From NCBI GenBank assembly GCA_016617855.1, contig JAECUM010006794.1, positions 62,001 through 126,000 of the forward strand: a stretch of DNA of 64,000 nucleotides, given 5' to 3'. The notes under the pieces were generated by a model. That model had not been told where the DNA came from and did no database searches. It worked only from the letters and a program-made list of their open reading frames with translations. The translations under genes and the position numbers were made by a program. The DNA comes from Megalonaias nervosa (Eukaryota > Mollusca > Bivalvia > Unionida > Unionidae). Shown piece by piece: positions 22,609 to 35,034 of the stretch (its first letter is position 1; each line of letters starts with the position of its first letter).

Positions 22609-23534
22609 TGTTATGTATATTTGATTTAATTGTTTGCTTGTTAGTTTAAAAAATTGTTTTATTTCATTACATGTTGCTGTAATGTAACATTGTATGCTGG
22701 ACTTGACCTTGTCCAAAACTGAGTTCATTTCTGCTTGACCTGATTGACTTTTTTATTTGTTATTTCGTTTTATGTAAACACACTAATAATAGCTTCATTA
22801 TTCTCTATGTGTATGTATATCAGGATTTTTATTCAGGTAAACAAGATGGAGCAAATATGTTGATTGGGTCAGGGTTTTGGAGTTTTCTAAGTGAATTTTA
22901 CAGGTTATTGTGTTGTAAATGAACAAGGCTCATTAGATCATTCTAGAAGGTTATTTTTCCATTAGGTAATAGTTTTTGTTTAGAAAATGCTAATTGTGAC
23001 CTGAGGTCAAGTAGAGAACTATATAATCTTGTGATTATGAGGATTTAGTCAGTCGTGCTTTAACTTCAAGCACATTCAAGTTGTATTATGTTGTGACCAG
23101 TTTGGGCTGAGTTTTCTTCAAATTATTGAATTCAAGTGATTATTTTCTCTGGAAATACAAAAGTGCTCTATAAAATTCTTGGATAAAGACATTCACTGGA
23201 ATTTATACTGAATTCATACCTGGAATTATATTTCTGTGATTTAACAAGAGACTGTTGACACATCAGCACTTTGCAAGCTATAACAAACACGTCATTGCCT
23301 TCAAGTCTGGATCTCTTCGGGACTTGAACTGAGTTTTATTCAGTACTTTTTATTACTAGGACTTGTGTCTTTATTTCTTGGATTTCTTGAGGATTTATTT
23401 CGCAATTCCGTAAGTTCTTTTTTCTCATTTTTCACTTTGTATTCTAGGGAAATAAATTATTTATTAAATTTTACAAGATGTTTGTCTTCATTCTTTTCTG
23501 TTACTTATGTTAAGAGCATAGACTAGTAATGGTA
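22609..23534 (+). repeat. Gypsy LTR-family copy, nearly complete, plus strand
   Basis: It starts TGTTATGTATATTTGATTT and carries the family 3' words AGGGAAATAAATTATTTATT, TTCATTCTTTTCTGTTACTT and a final GACTAGTAATG. About 925 bp. The end is degenerate and no target duplication could be matched. Confidence 0.55.
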
Positions 23535-24830
23535 CTTTAGGGAATTTCGAACGTTAGTATGAGGGTTACCACACCCATCTCCGTGCCTGTAAGCACCAAC
23601 CCCTATACCACCTCGACCCGATGAAATTACCGAATTTGTGGGAATAAAGCCATGGCGCAGTGATTTGCATTTAAATCCCAACTGGTCGAGGTGTATATGG
23701 TTAGTAGCATCATTTCAATGTCAATGCAAAACGATTCTATGTTATGGACTCAGATTCATTCGATCCAGATTTTCATGAAGGTTATCAACTGCTGCGCTAC
23801 TGCAAATCCTGACTCTCGACAAGACTTGTGACGAGTTTACTCTTTAACATAGATGACTCTTCCGGCAGGATTTTACCGTGGTTCAGAATAAAGACTACCG
23901 CATTGATTTGATTCGAGAGAAACATCTAGGATGGTAGTTTATGTCGACTGTTAACAATGAGTTGTTGCATTTTTGTTTGTTTTTAAACTCGGATATTTTT
24001 TGTTATACAGTGATTGGATTGTGACTTAATACAAGGTCTGCACTGTATCATTTTGTTGCATTAGTTGATTCATCTTAACTTAAACAGTTGATACTACAAT
24101 TAGAATGCGGCTTATTGTTTTAGGGACACATCTATATTTTTGGTACAACCAAAACCTTATATAAGCTTTCTTCTTATGTCTTACATACCTCCTGATGGCA
24201 TTGAGTCAGACAGCGTTTATAGCGTATCATTGTCACCTTTGTTCCTGATTTACCAGGGATCATACTTTCATTAAAACATACTGATACAGTTGTTTAATCT
24301 TTTGCTTGATTTTCCAACACATTGCCTTTTGATACAGAATGATCTGATTTGGCAGCTCCAATTTCTTTAAAGTCTCTTAGAAGTATCTCCTCTGAACTTG
24401 TTTGTTTGTTTGTTTGAGTATTTTATGGCTCAATGAAGACGAATCACATTATCATTGAAACTATTACTTAAATAGTGCACTGTTCACTCAAAGTAGCTGG
24501 TATTTTGGTCTGGAAGAATCTCTAATATGTCATTCATGGCTTTTGTTTGTACTTGTGCTTTTGAAAATGTTTCATTCCTTCATTACTCAAGTTTCTCACA
24601 ATTGTGTTGTATATTTTATGCATTATTTTATTTAATTTAGACAGAGCAACATTTGTACCATCTGTATCCATGATGAATAGAACTGTCAATATATGCTTAA
24701 ACATATTGTGATCCTTTCAATACATATATCCTTCCTTACCGAAACTGGTGGAAAACCAGTTGGATATGTCCAGCTTAGGCATGTTTAATGTGTGTTCAAA
24801 TAGTCAAGACTACAGGCACATCAACACCTT
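23535..24830. other. Intergenic, no gene seen
   Basis: It includes a possible SINE scrap near 23,565-23,700 (CACC-rich words resembling 30,002-30,050) and otherwise unremarkable AT-rich DNA. No coding or RNA feature supported. Confidence 0.35.
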
Positions 24831-25069
24831 CAGCGCTGAATCTTATTTCAAACACCACTGGAATTTTATTAGAACTTTATTAATTAGGGCAGGTTGAAAG
24901 AACTTTTGTTGGGGGTGGGTGGGTAAATTTAATTCGCATTACTGTAATATTTTTCTAAATTTTCACTTATTATTCTTGAGAATTTAATTATTTGTTGAAT
25001 TTTACCAAACGTCTTGGTTTTTGCTCTTTCGATTACTTTGTTTAAAACATAGAGTCGTAATAATATAGC
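24831..25069 (+). repeat. Gypsy LTR-family fragment (3' part)
   Basis: It has GAGAATTTAATTATTTGTTG, GTCTTGGTTTTTGCTCTTTC and the end AACATAGAGTCGTAATA. It lies directly beside a minus-strand LTR fragment at about 25,075-25,145. Confidence 0.5.
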
Positions 25070-25074
25070 GTTCT

Positions 25075-27345
25075 AAATAAATTCCAGTCTTGACTATGAT
25101 GATGTACCAATATTTTGTTTTGTGCTGATATGCTAAAACTAGTTCAAAAAGACTGGAATTTCATGATTCTTGAACTGGTTTCCTAACAGCAAACAACAGT
25201 AAATGAACACACCAATCTTTTAAGATACCAAAGCAATATGACCGAATCATATTCTTCAAAGCTTGAGAAAATCTTTCTAAAGCCCATTGTCTTTCAGGAC
25301 TATAGGCAGAAGATTTAAACTGTTGGAAATCTAGTTCATGCATAACTTGCTTGAAAATTCCAGACATATAATTTGAGCTTTGATCAGACTGGAAGAATTT
25401 GGGAAAGCCAAAACGTGTACAAAAAGCTTTCACTATGGTTTAAATTTTAATATTTCTCAAAGAAATTTCCTCTGGAACTCTTGTGGACTCACTCATTATA
25501 GTCAACAAATATTATTTGCCTGACTCGGTCACATCCAAAGGACAAAGAGTATCTACCATTATTCTGCTAAATGGTTCGTAAAACGCAGTTATAGGTTGCA
25601 AATCAGCCTTAGGTGTCTTCCGGTTGTGTTTTCTTACCATTTGACAAGTGTGACAAGATTTACAGTATTTATAAACATACCTTTTAATTTGTGACCAATA
25701 GAAATGATTTAAGATCTTGTGATTAGTTTTACTGATTGACTAGCCAAGAAGGTTTCATAGTTATGCTAAGAATTTCATGTCGATATCACGTTGGATCAAC
25801 AAGTTGATTGCTCACTGACCACTCATCACCAGCGGGTAACTCATGTGGTCTCCATTTTGTTTTTCATAAGGACCTCATTTTTCACAAAATGTAAAACTGT
25901 ATTTATGTTGCTTCAGTGTCGCTAGTAGCCCCAGAAACAAATAGGAGATGTCATGAGTGATTGTCTTTTGTTACCCTGATTACAATAGAAAGATTGAGTA
26001 GTACATAGAGGGTCACTGTGATCAATACCTCCTGATTAATCAAAACGTGGGGCAAAACAGACATCATGAAAAGACCGACAATTAAAAGTGTTGCTTAAAG
26101 GAATAATTATCTGATTAACATCATTCTCGAGAGATCTTTCTGTCATAGCTCTGGTAATTGTATAAACAGGGTACAAATTGCGGGTTTCAGTCTCATCATG
26201 ATAAACTTTCTGATCCAAACAAGGCTTGTCAGTTACAAGTGGATTACCCACAGCTTTATAGCCCGCCAGGTCATTTCTTATTGCCTAGTAACTAATGAAT
26301 ACCCTCAATGGGTAAATAATTCACTACTCCGACTCTCACAGGTCCTGATATTAAGTTTGATGCCAAATTTACGTAATGGACCGCAACGTTAACAACGCCG
26401 CACTCTACTCCTTGAATAAGAACACTTTCACGAGAAGAAGACTTCTCCAACACAAGCAAAGGACGTGATAATAAAAGACTCTTGCATTTTCTGCATTTGC
26501 ATTTCTCTCTACTCTGACTCTCTATCAATTTCTCTTCGATTTTGGATTTCCATCATTTCCGTTTGAAGCTGAAGTATTCTTAAACTCTATTTACATCTTT
26601 TAACTGCAAATGTTTTAAAATTTCCTACAAAAGCAGATACATTTTATTAAATAATTCTTTCCACCAAATATTGGAGGAAAATAGTTTTAATTTCTTATTT
26701 GCTAAAGATGCTTTTACTTCTGAAATAGTATAATGTCTGGCAAACTCAAGCGACTCGTTCGCTTTCAAAGACTCACTCTTCTCTACATTAGATGACATTG
26801 TGAGTGCCTGTTGGTTTCGCTAAAGATTTCTTCAATATGTTAAATTATGTTGAAAGATGATATCGGGGGAAGGGCAAGTTGCCCCCTCCCCCCCCCCCCG
26901 ATGCTCCTACGTGCGGGCGCCCATGTTTTAAACTAAGTAATAGACAATACACGAACCAACAAGTTTACTAAAAGCCAACATATAAGTTATTTCCCCAGAA
27001 TATGAAGTGAAAATGTAAAAGGAACTTACTTTATTTTGAATTATATCCCAAATAATCCTAAAAGTTCTATCACAAGCTCTAAGTATAAAGTGCTCCGAAA
27101 GAGTTCCAGTGGTGTACCGAATGAACTCCAATCTTTAATGTGCTGATGTACTAATAGTATTGAATGTGCCGATGTATTAACAGTCTTTATGCATCACAAT
27201 GATATAATCCAGAATGTTTTTGAATGAATTCACAATAATCCAAAAGTAATGTTTTAGTCTAAAATGTCAGTGAGCACTTTGCAAATTCCAATGAATAATT
27301 TAAACAATTGATTCCTCCAAAACTATAACTGAACAGAACTAAAAG
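25075..27345 (-). mobile_element. Ty3/gypsy element with 5' LTR, primer-binding site, gag start, protease and integrase remnants
   Basis: Reading the minus strand, a truncated 5' LTR (27,345-26,924) ends in AAACA and is followed directly by TGGGCGCCCGCACG, a good primer-binding-site candidate (26,923 downward). A gag-like start MSSNVEKSES lies at 26,798. Near 26,300 is LISGPVRVGVVNYLPIEGIH, the segment beside the aspartic protease in this family. Next come the His/Cys zinc-finger remnant (near 25,660, CHTCQM-like), DEWSVSN near 25,820, and the integrase core piece at 25,161-25,433 (FGFPKFFQSDQSSNY with its Asp, SSAYSPERQ, LERFSQALKNM). Reverse transcriptase and RNase H are missing, and the 3' LTR is only a scrap. 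Inactive. Confidence 0.7.
26924..27345 (-). repeat. 5' LTR (truncated) of the gypsy element
   Basis: The LTR boundary is set by the switch from AAACA to the primer-binding-site-like TGG at 26,923/26,924. The words AGTTATTTCCCCAGAATATG and GTTCTATCACAAGC link it to the solo LTRs of this window. Confidence 0.6.
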
Positions 27346-27390
27346 ACTGATATTAGGATAAGAAATAAGAACTGCTTGCTTCTTGCATAT

Positions 27391-27665
27391 AATTACAAAT
27401 ATACACCAAACAAGAACGAAAAGTGTTCCCTGGATTCAAATGGAAAAAGCTTGATAAAACGAAAAGAATTTGTATAAATACGAATAAACAACATTATCAT
27501 ACAGGTGGGAAAATTTTAATTTCTACTATCCGGAGATTCGAACCTGGGTCAACGAGTAAATGGCACCAATCGCCTTGCCTAAAGGCACCAAACCATATAC
27601 AATCTCAACCTTGCACACATCACCAAAAATTGATGTTACTGGTGTTCTTTGAGTGTGTGACCATA
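27391..27665 (-). repeat. tRNA-derived SINE copy
   Basis: The minus strand reads an internal-promoter B-box-like GGTTCGAATCTCCGG at about 27,528-27,545, preceded by GACCC. The words CAAGGCGATTGGTGCC and ACATCACCAAAAATTG are shared with the copy at 29,545-29,700. Confidence 0.5.
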
Positions 27666-27856
27666 AAGAAATAAGAATCTTCACGATAGTATAAAATTTC
27701 AATGCATACTCATCTTCAGACAGATGTAAATGTAGAAGAAACTAGTAACGTGTTGGATAAAATTGGCAAGGTCTGACTAGCAGCCACTATCTACCAACCT
27801 CGTACATTTTTTCTAGGATATAATGAGAGATGGGCAAAAGGTACGAACATAGCTAG

Positions 27857-27857
<1 letters not shown>

Positions 27858-27949
<92 letters not shown>
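27858..27949 (+). repeat. (GT)n microsatellite
   Basis: A pure dinucleotide tract of about 92 bases that directly abuts the 3' tail of a minus-strand SINE. Confidence 0.95.
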
Positions 27950-27950
<1 letters not shown>

Positions 27951-28249
27951 TTTGGATTTTTAACGTAGCTTTAACAATTTTTCAGTCATACCGCAACGAT
28001 GTCTGCAGTGTGGCTGTTTATAGTGATGTCTAACACTGGGGCATCATGCCGCAGACATGTAACATGATGTCTCACCCAGTCACATTATCCTGACACCAGG
28101 CCGACCAGTCCTAACACTAACCTCTTAATGTTGAGCGCCAAGCGAGGCAGCTGTTAATACCATTTTTATACGTCTTTGGTATGACTCGGCCGGGGATCGA
28201 ACCCACGACCTCCAGCGTCCGAGGCGGACGCTCGAACCTAGCTAGATGG
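27950..28249 (-). repeat. tRNA-headed SINE with conserved central domain, copy 1
   Basis: The minus strand runs from a tRNA-like head with GTGGGTTCGATCCCCGGCC (a clear B box) through TCATACCAAAGACG, CAGCTGCCTCGCTTGGCGCT and GTTAGGACTGGTCGG to the tail GTTAAAAATCCAAATC and then (CA)n. A second copy lies at 38,246-38,524. The body shared between the two is about 250 bp. Confidence 0.7.
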
Positions 28250-28364
28250 GAAGTAGGTTAGTTGATAGATATATGCATAAATAGATTATCACAACAGTCT
28301 ATCGAGGAATAATTAATTGGTTGTATGAAAGAAAGCACTTGGAATACTCTATACGTTACAATCA

Positions 28365-29235
28365 AATTCTTATGTATCCAAGAGAAAATCATGGTCTCGC
28401 GCAGGTGTCTAAATCAGTGAATAAAAAGAAATTAATGTATTCAGATTTAAGCATGTGGGTTTATTCAAAATGCAGAATTTGGCAGAAAAAGCATTTAATA
28501 GTCTTTGAAATGCCATATCTAACTGATTGATATGATTGATGGTAATTGTCAGTGCAATTGTCATTGTCATTACCACTGATCATTAATCATTTCAGAATGC
28601 TATCATAATACACGAAAATTCACTTTCTTTCAAATTGCCATCTCTTCCCTCTGTACTTCGTAACGGTCATGTTCTTGTACTTGTCAACAGTTATATTTAT
28701 TTGAATCATGAAGATATGATGAGACATTATAGATTCTATGAACATGTACAAACATGTTTTTACATAAATTTATAAATTGTTCATGAAGGTCAAAATTAAA
28801 TTATTCAAATCATTGCTGCACAATGTATTGAGCCTTCCTGTGGGAAAACTTTAGTGAATGTCTAAAAATAAAATTATTTATTGGTTATAACAAAGTTCTT
28901 CTTTACTATTAAGCCTTCTAAAATGGATTATACTTCTATCATGTTTATCAACGATAATGTATTTAGCTTTATAGAATTAATGAGACCGTATGTGTTTCCA
29001 ATAACGAGAAGACTATACAATGCTAAGACTTTAATCTTTAAATCTCTGTGGAAATATGATATTACATTTAGTTGTCCGATTATACAGTTATGGAGCAAAT
29101 AACTCTTTAAATGTCTTACTTAGTTTTGTTCTTAACAATGGCATACACATTCTGTACCTGTATATGTCTCTCTTTTGTAAATAAAACACCTATTATATCT
29201 TATGGTTAAAATATATTTATGTCTTAACTTAGAAT
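28365..29235 (+). repeat. Dispersed non-coding repeat, copy B (without the MITE)
   Basis: Collinear with 16,713-18,225 but lacking the insert of about 660 bases. The open frames inside it (for example 28,881-29,102) are not supported by any motif. Confidence 0.65.
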
Positions 29236-29271
29236 AATGGCCATGCAGTCTGAAATTAAAAATTCTAATCT

Positions 29272-29500
<229 letters not shown>

Positions 29501-29544
29501 CAGAATTACAAATATACACCAAGCATACAGGTGTGTCTGCTACG

Positions 29545-29700
29545 CGCGAGTGCATCTAATACCGAATCAGTAACATGATATTTTGGTGACGTGAGCTTAG
29601 TCGTGATGGAATATGGGCTGGTGCGTGCATGCAAGGCGATGGGTGCCGTTTACCTGCAAACCTGGGTTCGAATCTCCTTAGAGTACGAATTAAAATTTCT
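29545..29700 (+). repeat. tRNA-derived SINE copy
   Basis: It contains GCATGCAAGGCGATGGGTGC and the B-box-like GGGTTCGAATCTCC. Inverted relative to the copy at 27.4-27.7 kb. A third scrap at about 30,013-30,060 shares ACACATCACCAAAAAA. Confidence 0.55.
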
Positions 29701-29956
29701 CTAACCTGTATGCTGATAGAAGAATTTGTTAATTGAACAGGATATATCAGTAGCATTTGCTCCTTTTATTCCTTCAAGTGCTTTCGCATCATATTCATAG
29801 ATGATCTAGATGTAGATAAAGTACATTTTGTACTTGAAAGGCAAGTTTGCATAAATAATTTGGCATCACTGTTATGTCAATTACGCCATTGCTGATAGGG
29901 CGTCATATAAAGAAGTTCTTTACATCATTATATTACACTTGTATAGAAAAAAATAC

Positions 29957-29957
<1 letters not shown>

Positions 29958-30012
<55 letters not shown>
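29958..30012. repeat. (TA)n microsatellite
   Basis: Pure TA tract of about 55 bases. Confidence 0.95.
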
Positions 30013-30013
<1 letters not shown>

Positions 30014-30990
30014 CCACCATCCCCTACACCGTTTCGACCATGCACACATCACCAAAAAAAGTGCTACAAAGTAGGTGGTAGAGGCAATTCATGCTTAGAA
30101 GACACACCCGCATGTCGACCCAGATATTAATTCTCATCTATGTACATTCTCTCAAATTCCTACGACAAAAATCAAGGTTGTATATGGGTTGGTGATTACA
30201 AACAAGGCAATGAAGATGTTGACACCAGCTGGCGAAAATGACAATCTTTGCTGTGGAAATACAATATTCGTAATTTCCATTTCCGTAAAGTATTTCAAAC
30301 GTAAATAAGAGCCCCTCATATCTCTATTTTGTAACAAGACTGCAACATTCCATGATAATAATCACTATTATTATATATAGGTATGGCCATAAAAGCAACT
30401 GGGCATTTGCAATTCATATTCACCCTTATACCACGTACGACTAAGTGTGTGGTGCCTGTGTCAGGACACACCAATATGACTGAGCCACAACGATATACAT
30501 GATCATATACGGTATTTGTGAACGTTTATCACTAGTAATTTTAAAATGCTCTTATTTTTCAACTGATACGGCTCTTTTCTTTTTGATGTCGCTGTTTGAA
30601 ATATGTTTGCTTCAATAAATAAAGTTCAGACGGTTAAGGTAACAATGCTAAAATAAAAACTGACATTTTGATTTTTATCGGAAGGTGAATGTGACAATTT
30701 GATAGAGTATATCGGTGATCATGTGCATGGTGCCATATCGACTTATTTCAAGGAAGAGTGTAAACTTGTGCTATTCAGCACATGCTGGGTAATATAGAGA
30801 TTCCTAGATTTAACCATTTGCTAATATCTGTCTTTACGTACCGACTCCAAAATGTACGTATGCCATCATTTTGGTCAATGTTAGACACATGTTTACACGT
30901 AAAAACATCTATTTTTACAAAAAAGCTTGCAGAAAACTTTTTGATGCGTTGATACACTCACAACCGTCGATACGGTATTTAGCAGTAAGG

Positions 30991-31081
30991 TATATATACT
31001 GGGACACGTTTCTGAACTACTGTCAGTATAATGCAGTATTCTACAATCTAAAACCAATAAGCTGCTGCTATTCTGACCGAA
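30991..31081 (+). promoter_or_regulatory. Candidate TATA box and 5' UTR of the beta-lactamase-like gene
   Basis: TATATATA at 30,991-30,998 lies 84 bases before the first ATG, leaving room for a short 5' UTR. No other promoter element is evident. This rests on position and sequence only. Confidence 0.4.
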
Positions 31082-31374
31082 ATGATGTCGCTATTGGTTG
31101 TGTTAATGCTGGCAGCGGCAATGTCCAATACCTCCGGATTTTCCCCAGAAATTGAGCACACTCTGAGCGAGTTCATTCAATCGACGATGAAATGCCGTCA
31201 AGTCCCTGGGTTGACGCTAGCTATCGTTCGCGGTAATGACATTTGGGCCAAGGGATACGGAGTGGCAGATCTCAAGACAGGAAGACCTGTAACTGAACGT
31301 ACCGTGTTTAACATTGCTTCCGTCACCAAAGCTTTCACAACCACGCTTTTGGCAATCATTCTGCAGGAGAGAAA
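31082..31374 (+). CDS. Serine beta-lactamase-like secreted protein, exon 1 (SxxK motif)
   Basis: The tandem Met start (31,082/31,085) opens a signal peptide (MMSLLVVLMLAAAMSNTSG). The beta-lactamase/transpeptidase N-lobe follows: VPGLTLAIVRGNDIWAKGYG, LKTGRPVTERTVFNIASV and the catalytic SVTK (SxxK nucleophile and base). The coding part runs to 31,374, where AAA|GTAAGT is a strong splice donor (intron phase 2). This is the class C/LACTB-like family. Secreted mollusc relatives include the shell-matrix protein gigasin-6, so a secreted hydrolase or matrix role is plausible, but substrate and function are unknown. Exons 2 and 3 continue the same frame. Confidence 0.85.
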
Positions 31375-32061
31375 GTAAGTCTCCGTTTGGACCAAAAACA
31401 AGTATCAGCTATGCTCTATTTTCCAAAAAAATGTAACAGCACCTTTTTCGTTTCAAGTTTACATTATCTTGCGAATCATCTGGTAATATTGGGAATTTGG
31501 TCAGATGTAGATACAATGTACAAGATGAAAAAAAAAACAAACAAATGTTTAAAAATTGTGCATCCGGTAATCTGTTCGTTCTTGAAATAATGCCAAAGAA
31601 ACTTCTTAAATCTGATTAAATCCTCCATATTTTCCTCAGCAATTAAACAAGATTAATTTCTGGAAAAATGGAAATATTATGACTATATTTTGTTATTCAA
31701 GGTTTGAGCAAACAATTGAAAGTATTTGGTGAAACAGGGGCCAAACAATTCGAACATTTTTCAATTTAAAATAATTTAAAGTTTACCAATAAAAGGAAAT
31801 ATAAATATAAATGTCATGCAACTTTTTAAACCTTATTCATGTAAATTAGACGTATTTATTCACAGTCAAAACTTTTGTTGAGGTTACAGTGATATGTTTT
31901 AGTTTTGTTGAAAAGAGGCATTATTAACCTCATCATCATCATCATCGTCGTTGTCGTCGTTGCCATCATTTACGTAGGAGATTGATACTATGCTGTAAAT
32001 AGTAAACTTTTATCGACATTAAATTTTAGAGAAACTTATATTTACGGTATATTACCGGAGA

Positions 32062-32260
32062 GCCTTGGTAGCTCAGTTGGCAGAGTGTCGGATTTGTAAG
32101 GGTTGCCGGTTCGATACCAGTCCAGTCCACCGCGTGTCAGCTGCCGAGATCTGACCGTGGGAAAGGCATTTCGCTCATATATCCTCGGCATGATATAGCC
32201 AATAATGTGTTAAAATTAACGTCAAAACCAGCTACAAGATTAGCAACATTAAAACATTGT
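32062..32260 (+). repeat. tRNA-derived SINE
   Basis: GCCTTGGTAGCTCAGTTGGC (A box) and GCCGGTTCGATACC (B box), about 40 bases apart, are a Pol III internal promoter. The body then has CGTGGGAAAGGCATTTCGCT. There is no cloverleaf after the B box, so it is not a working tRNA gene. Confidence 0.65.
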
Positions 32261-33030
32261 GAATTGCTAATGGGCAAAATATTGTAATAAACTTAGGGTA
32301 TGTGCTATTTACTTGTACGTCTCTTTTTTATAGATTTGTTACATTCTAATGACTATTGCTCATTATGGGATTTCGGTGTCGAGAAGATATTTCTCAAACC
32401 GATAAATTAGACAATGTCTAGAAGCAAACGTCATGATTTAAGTAGTGATGAGAATTTATGGTAGCATGGATTGGTTTCGTATAATGGAGCCACTCTAATT
32501 TCTTAACATTTGAATTTCTTGGTATATTCTAACGTGTAAATGTTTGGTAATTTGGGATAGGAATAATTCTTTGTATTATGTGTTTGGATCGCGTTTTGTG
32601 ATGTATGGCGTAAAGTACCAATTATCGGCTTGGAAAGGCTTACTGCTGAGTCATACAAACGTGAAGCAAGAAACACGATAAAAGTGTGAAATTAAAGTTT
32701 GTGGCTATTAGGTGATTACAAGAGAATTATTTGTTGTAATTGCGTGTTTAAGATCCCTTCAGTTGACCGCGAGTGTTGTGTTAAGATCCTTGGAAATAAG
32801 GAAACAGTGGATTCTCTAGATATTGAAATCCATTGCTTAGAACAATATAAATGTTCAGTGGCGATTGTTTTAATACACGCAGATTTCATCATGATCATCA
32901 TCATCATCATCATCTAATAATAATAATAACAGTAATAATAATAATAATAATGTCCTTATTGTAAAAGGAGAGCATCGTTCAGTGTTAAAAGCTAATATTC
33001 CATACGGTTCTCAGAGACATTTATGCATAC

Positions 33031-33923
33031 TGTTACGTATCGGCTAATTCAAAAGTAACAAAAGAAAAGAGTGAAGACAACAAGCTTTGTAAGTTTTAAC
33101 AAAAATAATTTATTTCCCTAGAAAACACGGCGAAAAGGTGAAAATATGAAATAGGGCTTACGGTTTGTGAAGAAAATCCAAACATTTATCCTAGAATTGT
33201 GAAAATAGATGAGTCCTATTAATAAAAAGTTCTAAATGAATCTAGTTTGAATCTCAAGTTGGTTCCAAGATGGAGGATGATGACGTCAGATGAAGTCTTT
33301 ACACAAATATCCAGAATTTCACGTTGAACCACAATTTGTACTGTACTGTTCCAATTTAGAATGAATTTCACTGAATGTCTTTGTCCTAAACCACTTGTGT
33401 AGTTCTCCAGGGAAAAAATTATTTAAAAAGTAGATGAACTCCTATAGCTGTCATCTATAACAAGACACATCTCGAGCTCTACAGATGTAAAGAAAAATAA
33501 ACTCTTTCCAGCACAAGAAAAATAATACCTTCTTCTCCAGGTATAAGAACGACTCTGACTATTTCACAAGGACCAAAGTGTTTTTAAACCGAAATAAGAC
33601 GTCATTCCATGCACGCGCACGAAGAACGCGTGGTTATTTCATCATCTAACAATCGCAGTACACGATGTAATCACATATGCTTAGAAAAATGACCTTGGCC
33701 ACAACCAGTCGTTTACGCCGGTTGTTTATCCAGTCGGCAATCTAAAATAATGCTTATGCAAGCCGAGAGTCATATTTACGTTCTAAATAAACACAATGTT
33801 TCTTTCAAAAATATCAGATCCCGTGAACATAATCATCATCATGATAAAATATAATGATACAAAAATGAAATAAAAAGTACTCAAATTTTAACACACAAGT
33901 AATTAAACTACATGGTCGTAACA
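33031..33923 (-). mobile_element. Complete solo LTR (Ty3/gypsy type), 893 bp, TSD atac
   Basis: On the minus strand it starts TGTTACGACCATG and ends CCGATACGTAACA. The flanking 4-bp duplication atac is at 33,027-33,030 and 33,924-33,927. Same family as 19,201-20,048. It lies antisense in intron 1. Confidence 0.85.
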
Positions 33924-34605
33924 ATACTACGTTGGTATATAATCAGTTAACACTCGTGACCTTACTTAAATTGCTGATTAAAAGGTATGTAAAAAAAGTA
34001 CAGGATGATATCAGTGAATACAAAATAAAATAAGAGCAAAATAGGTCTTTACAATAAAATCGGAATATAAGTCTGGGTATCAATTGGGTTGAGTCACAAT
34101 ACATGGTAATCATAATATATGGAATTTACGTATTAATTTGAATTTCTAATTTTAAATGGAATATTATTCCATAATTTTATACCCGATGCATTCAGAGACC
34201 TATCGAAACATGACAAGCACGATCGTGGAATAAGCAGTTTAAAAAAGACTTACCTGTTTATAAAGGAACGAAACATAAATGATACTGAGTTAATTGTTTC
34301 GAAAAATATCACAGTAATATCCAATGAATAATTGTCCCTTTGTAAAATATCATTACAAAAATAACTACCGTAAACATAGAATGAATATTTTTGATCGATT
34401 CTGCAAGAATCAAGGTGTTCAATACCATTCGGTTTAATGTCAATACCAAGTCGTTAATTACTATTAATTTTATATTGTCCTTCTAGTCTTTATTACATAT
34501 TGGGCCCGAAATACGTTGTCTTTATCTAACAATCAATGCACCTTACAAAGTCAAGTCTTAATGTATTATGTGCTGTAAATTGTCGTTTTTTTTTTCTCAT
34601 AACAG

Positions 34606-34785
34606 CCTGACATTTTCGACAAAAGTCTCTAAGATTCTGGGACCTGAATATGCCTTTGTCAACGACATCAGAACGAGGGGGATGACTATAAGAGACCTAT
34701 TGGCACAACGAACAGGTCTTGCAAGGCTTGATTTCACCTTCCTTGCAGGCATACCAAAGAAAATTGGACGGGCTGAGTATTCAAG
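34606..34785 (+). CDS. Serine beta-lactamase-like secreted protein, exon 2
   Basis: Spliced after TTCTCATAACAG. The first codon is completed by two bases of exon 1. It encodes LTFSTKVSKILGPEYAFVND, then TIRDLLAQRTGL with the TxxxLLxxxxGL block typical of the family, and ends at AAG|GTATAT (34,785). The length of 180 bases is a multiple of three and both flanking introns are phase 2. No stop codons in frame. Confidence 0.85.
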
Positions 34786-34810
34786 GTATATTATAAGTCA
34801 ATGAATACAT

Positions 34811-34945
34811 TCGAATGTAATATAATTACATCCATATAATCAAACACGTTACTATTCGAATGTAATATAATTACATCCATATAATCAAACACGTTACTAT
34901 TCGAATGTAATATAATTACATCCATATAATCAAACACGTTACAGT
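34811..34945 (+). repeat. Three tandem copies of a 45-bp palindrome-bearing repeat
   Basis: Units start at 34,811, 34,856 and 34,901 and are nearly identical. Each contains TGTAATATAATTACA, a perfect inverted repeat of 6 bases around ATA. The array starts 25 bases after the exon 2 splice donor. Confidence 0.9.
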
Positions 34946-35034
34946 TATAATTCGTTCCAACGAGGAATCGAACCCGCACCGTGAGTAACAGCATATATGG
35001 CATACCACTAAAGAACCAGCGCCATAACCCCATA
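34946..35034 (-). repeat. tRNA-like sequence (SINE head or tRNA pseudogene)
   Basis: The minus strand reads GGTTCTTTAGTGGTATGCC (A-box region, tRNA-Gly-like) and GGGTTCGATTCCTCG (B box) about 35 bases on. Flanking acceptor-stem pairing is poor, so a working tRNA is unlikely. Confidence 0.5.

Larger units (their letters stand above)
31375..34605 (+). other. Intron 1 of the beta-lactamase-like gene
   Basis: Donor GTAAGT, acceptor with a long T tract and CATAACAG. It holds a tRNA-derived SINE (32,062), an ATC/AAT-rich microsatellite (32,888-32,952) and a complete solo LTR (33,031-33,923). Short frames in it have no support. Confidence 0.75.

Noticed and set aside
32062..35034. Functional tRNA genes at 32,062 and 34,946
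   Set aside because: A and B boxes are present, but acceptor stems do not pair and repeat-like sequence follows, so they are SINE heads or pseudogenes.
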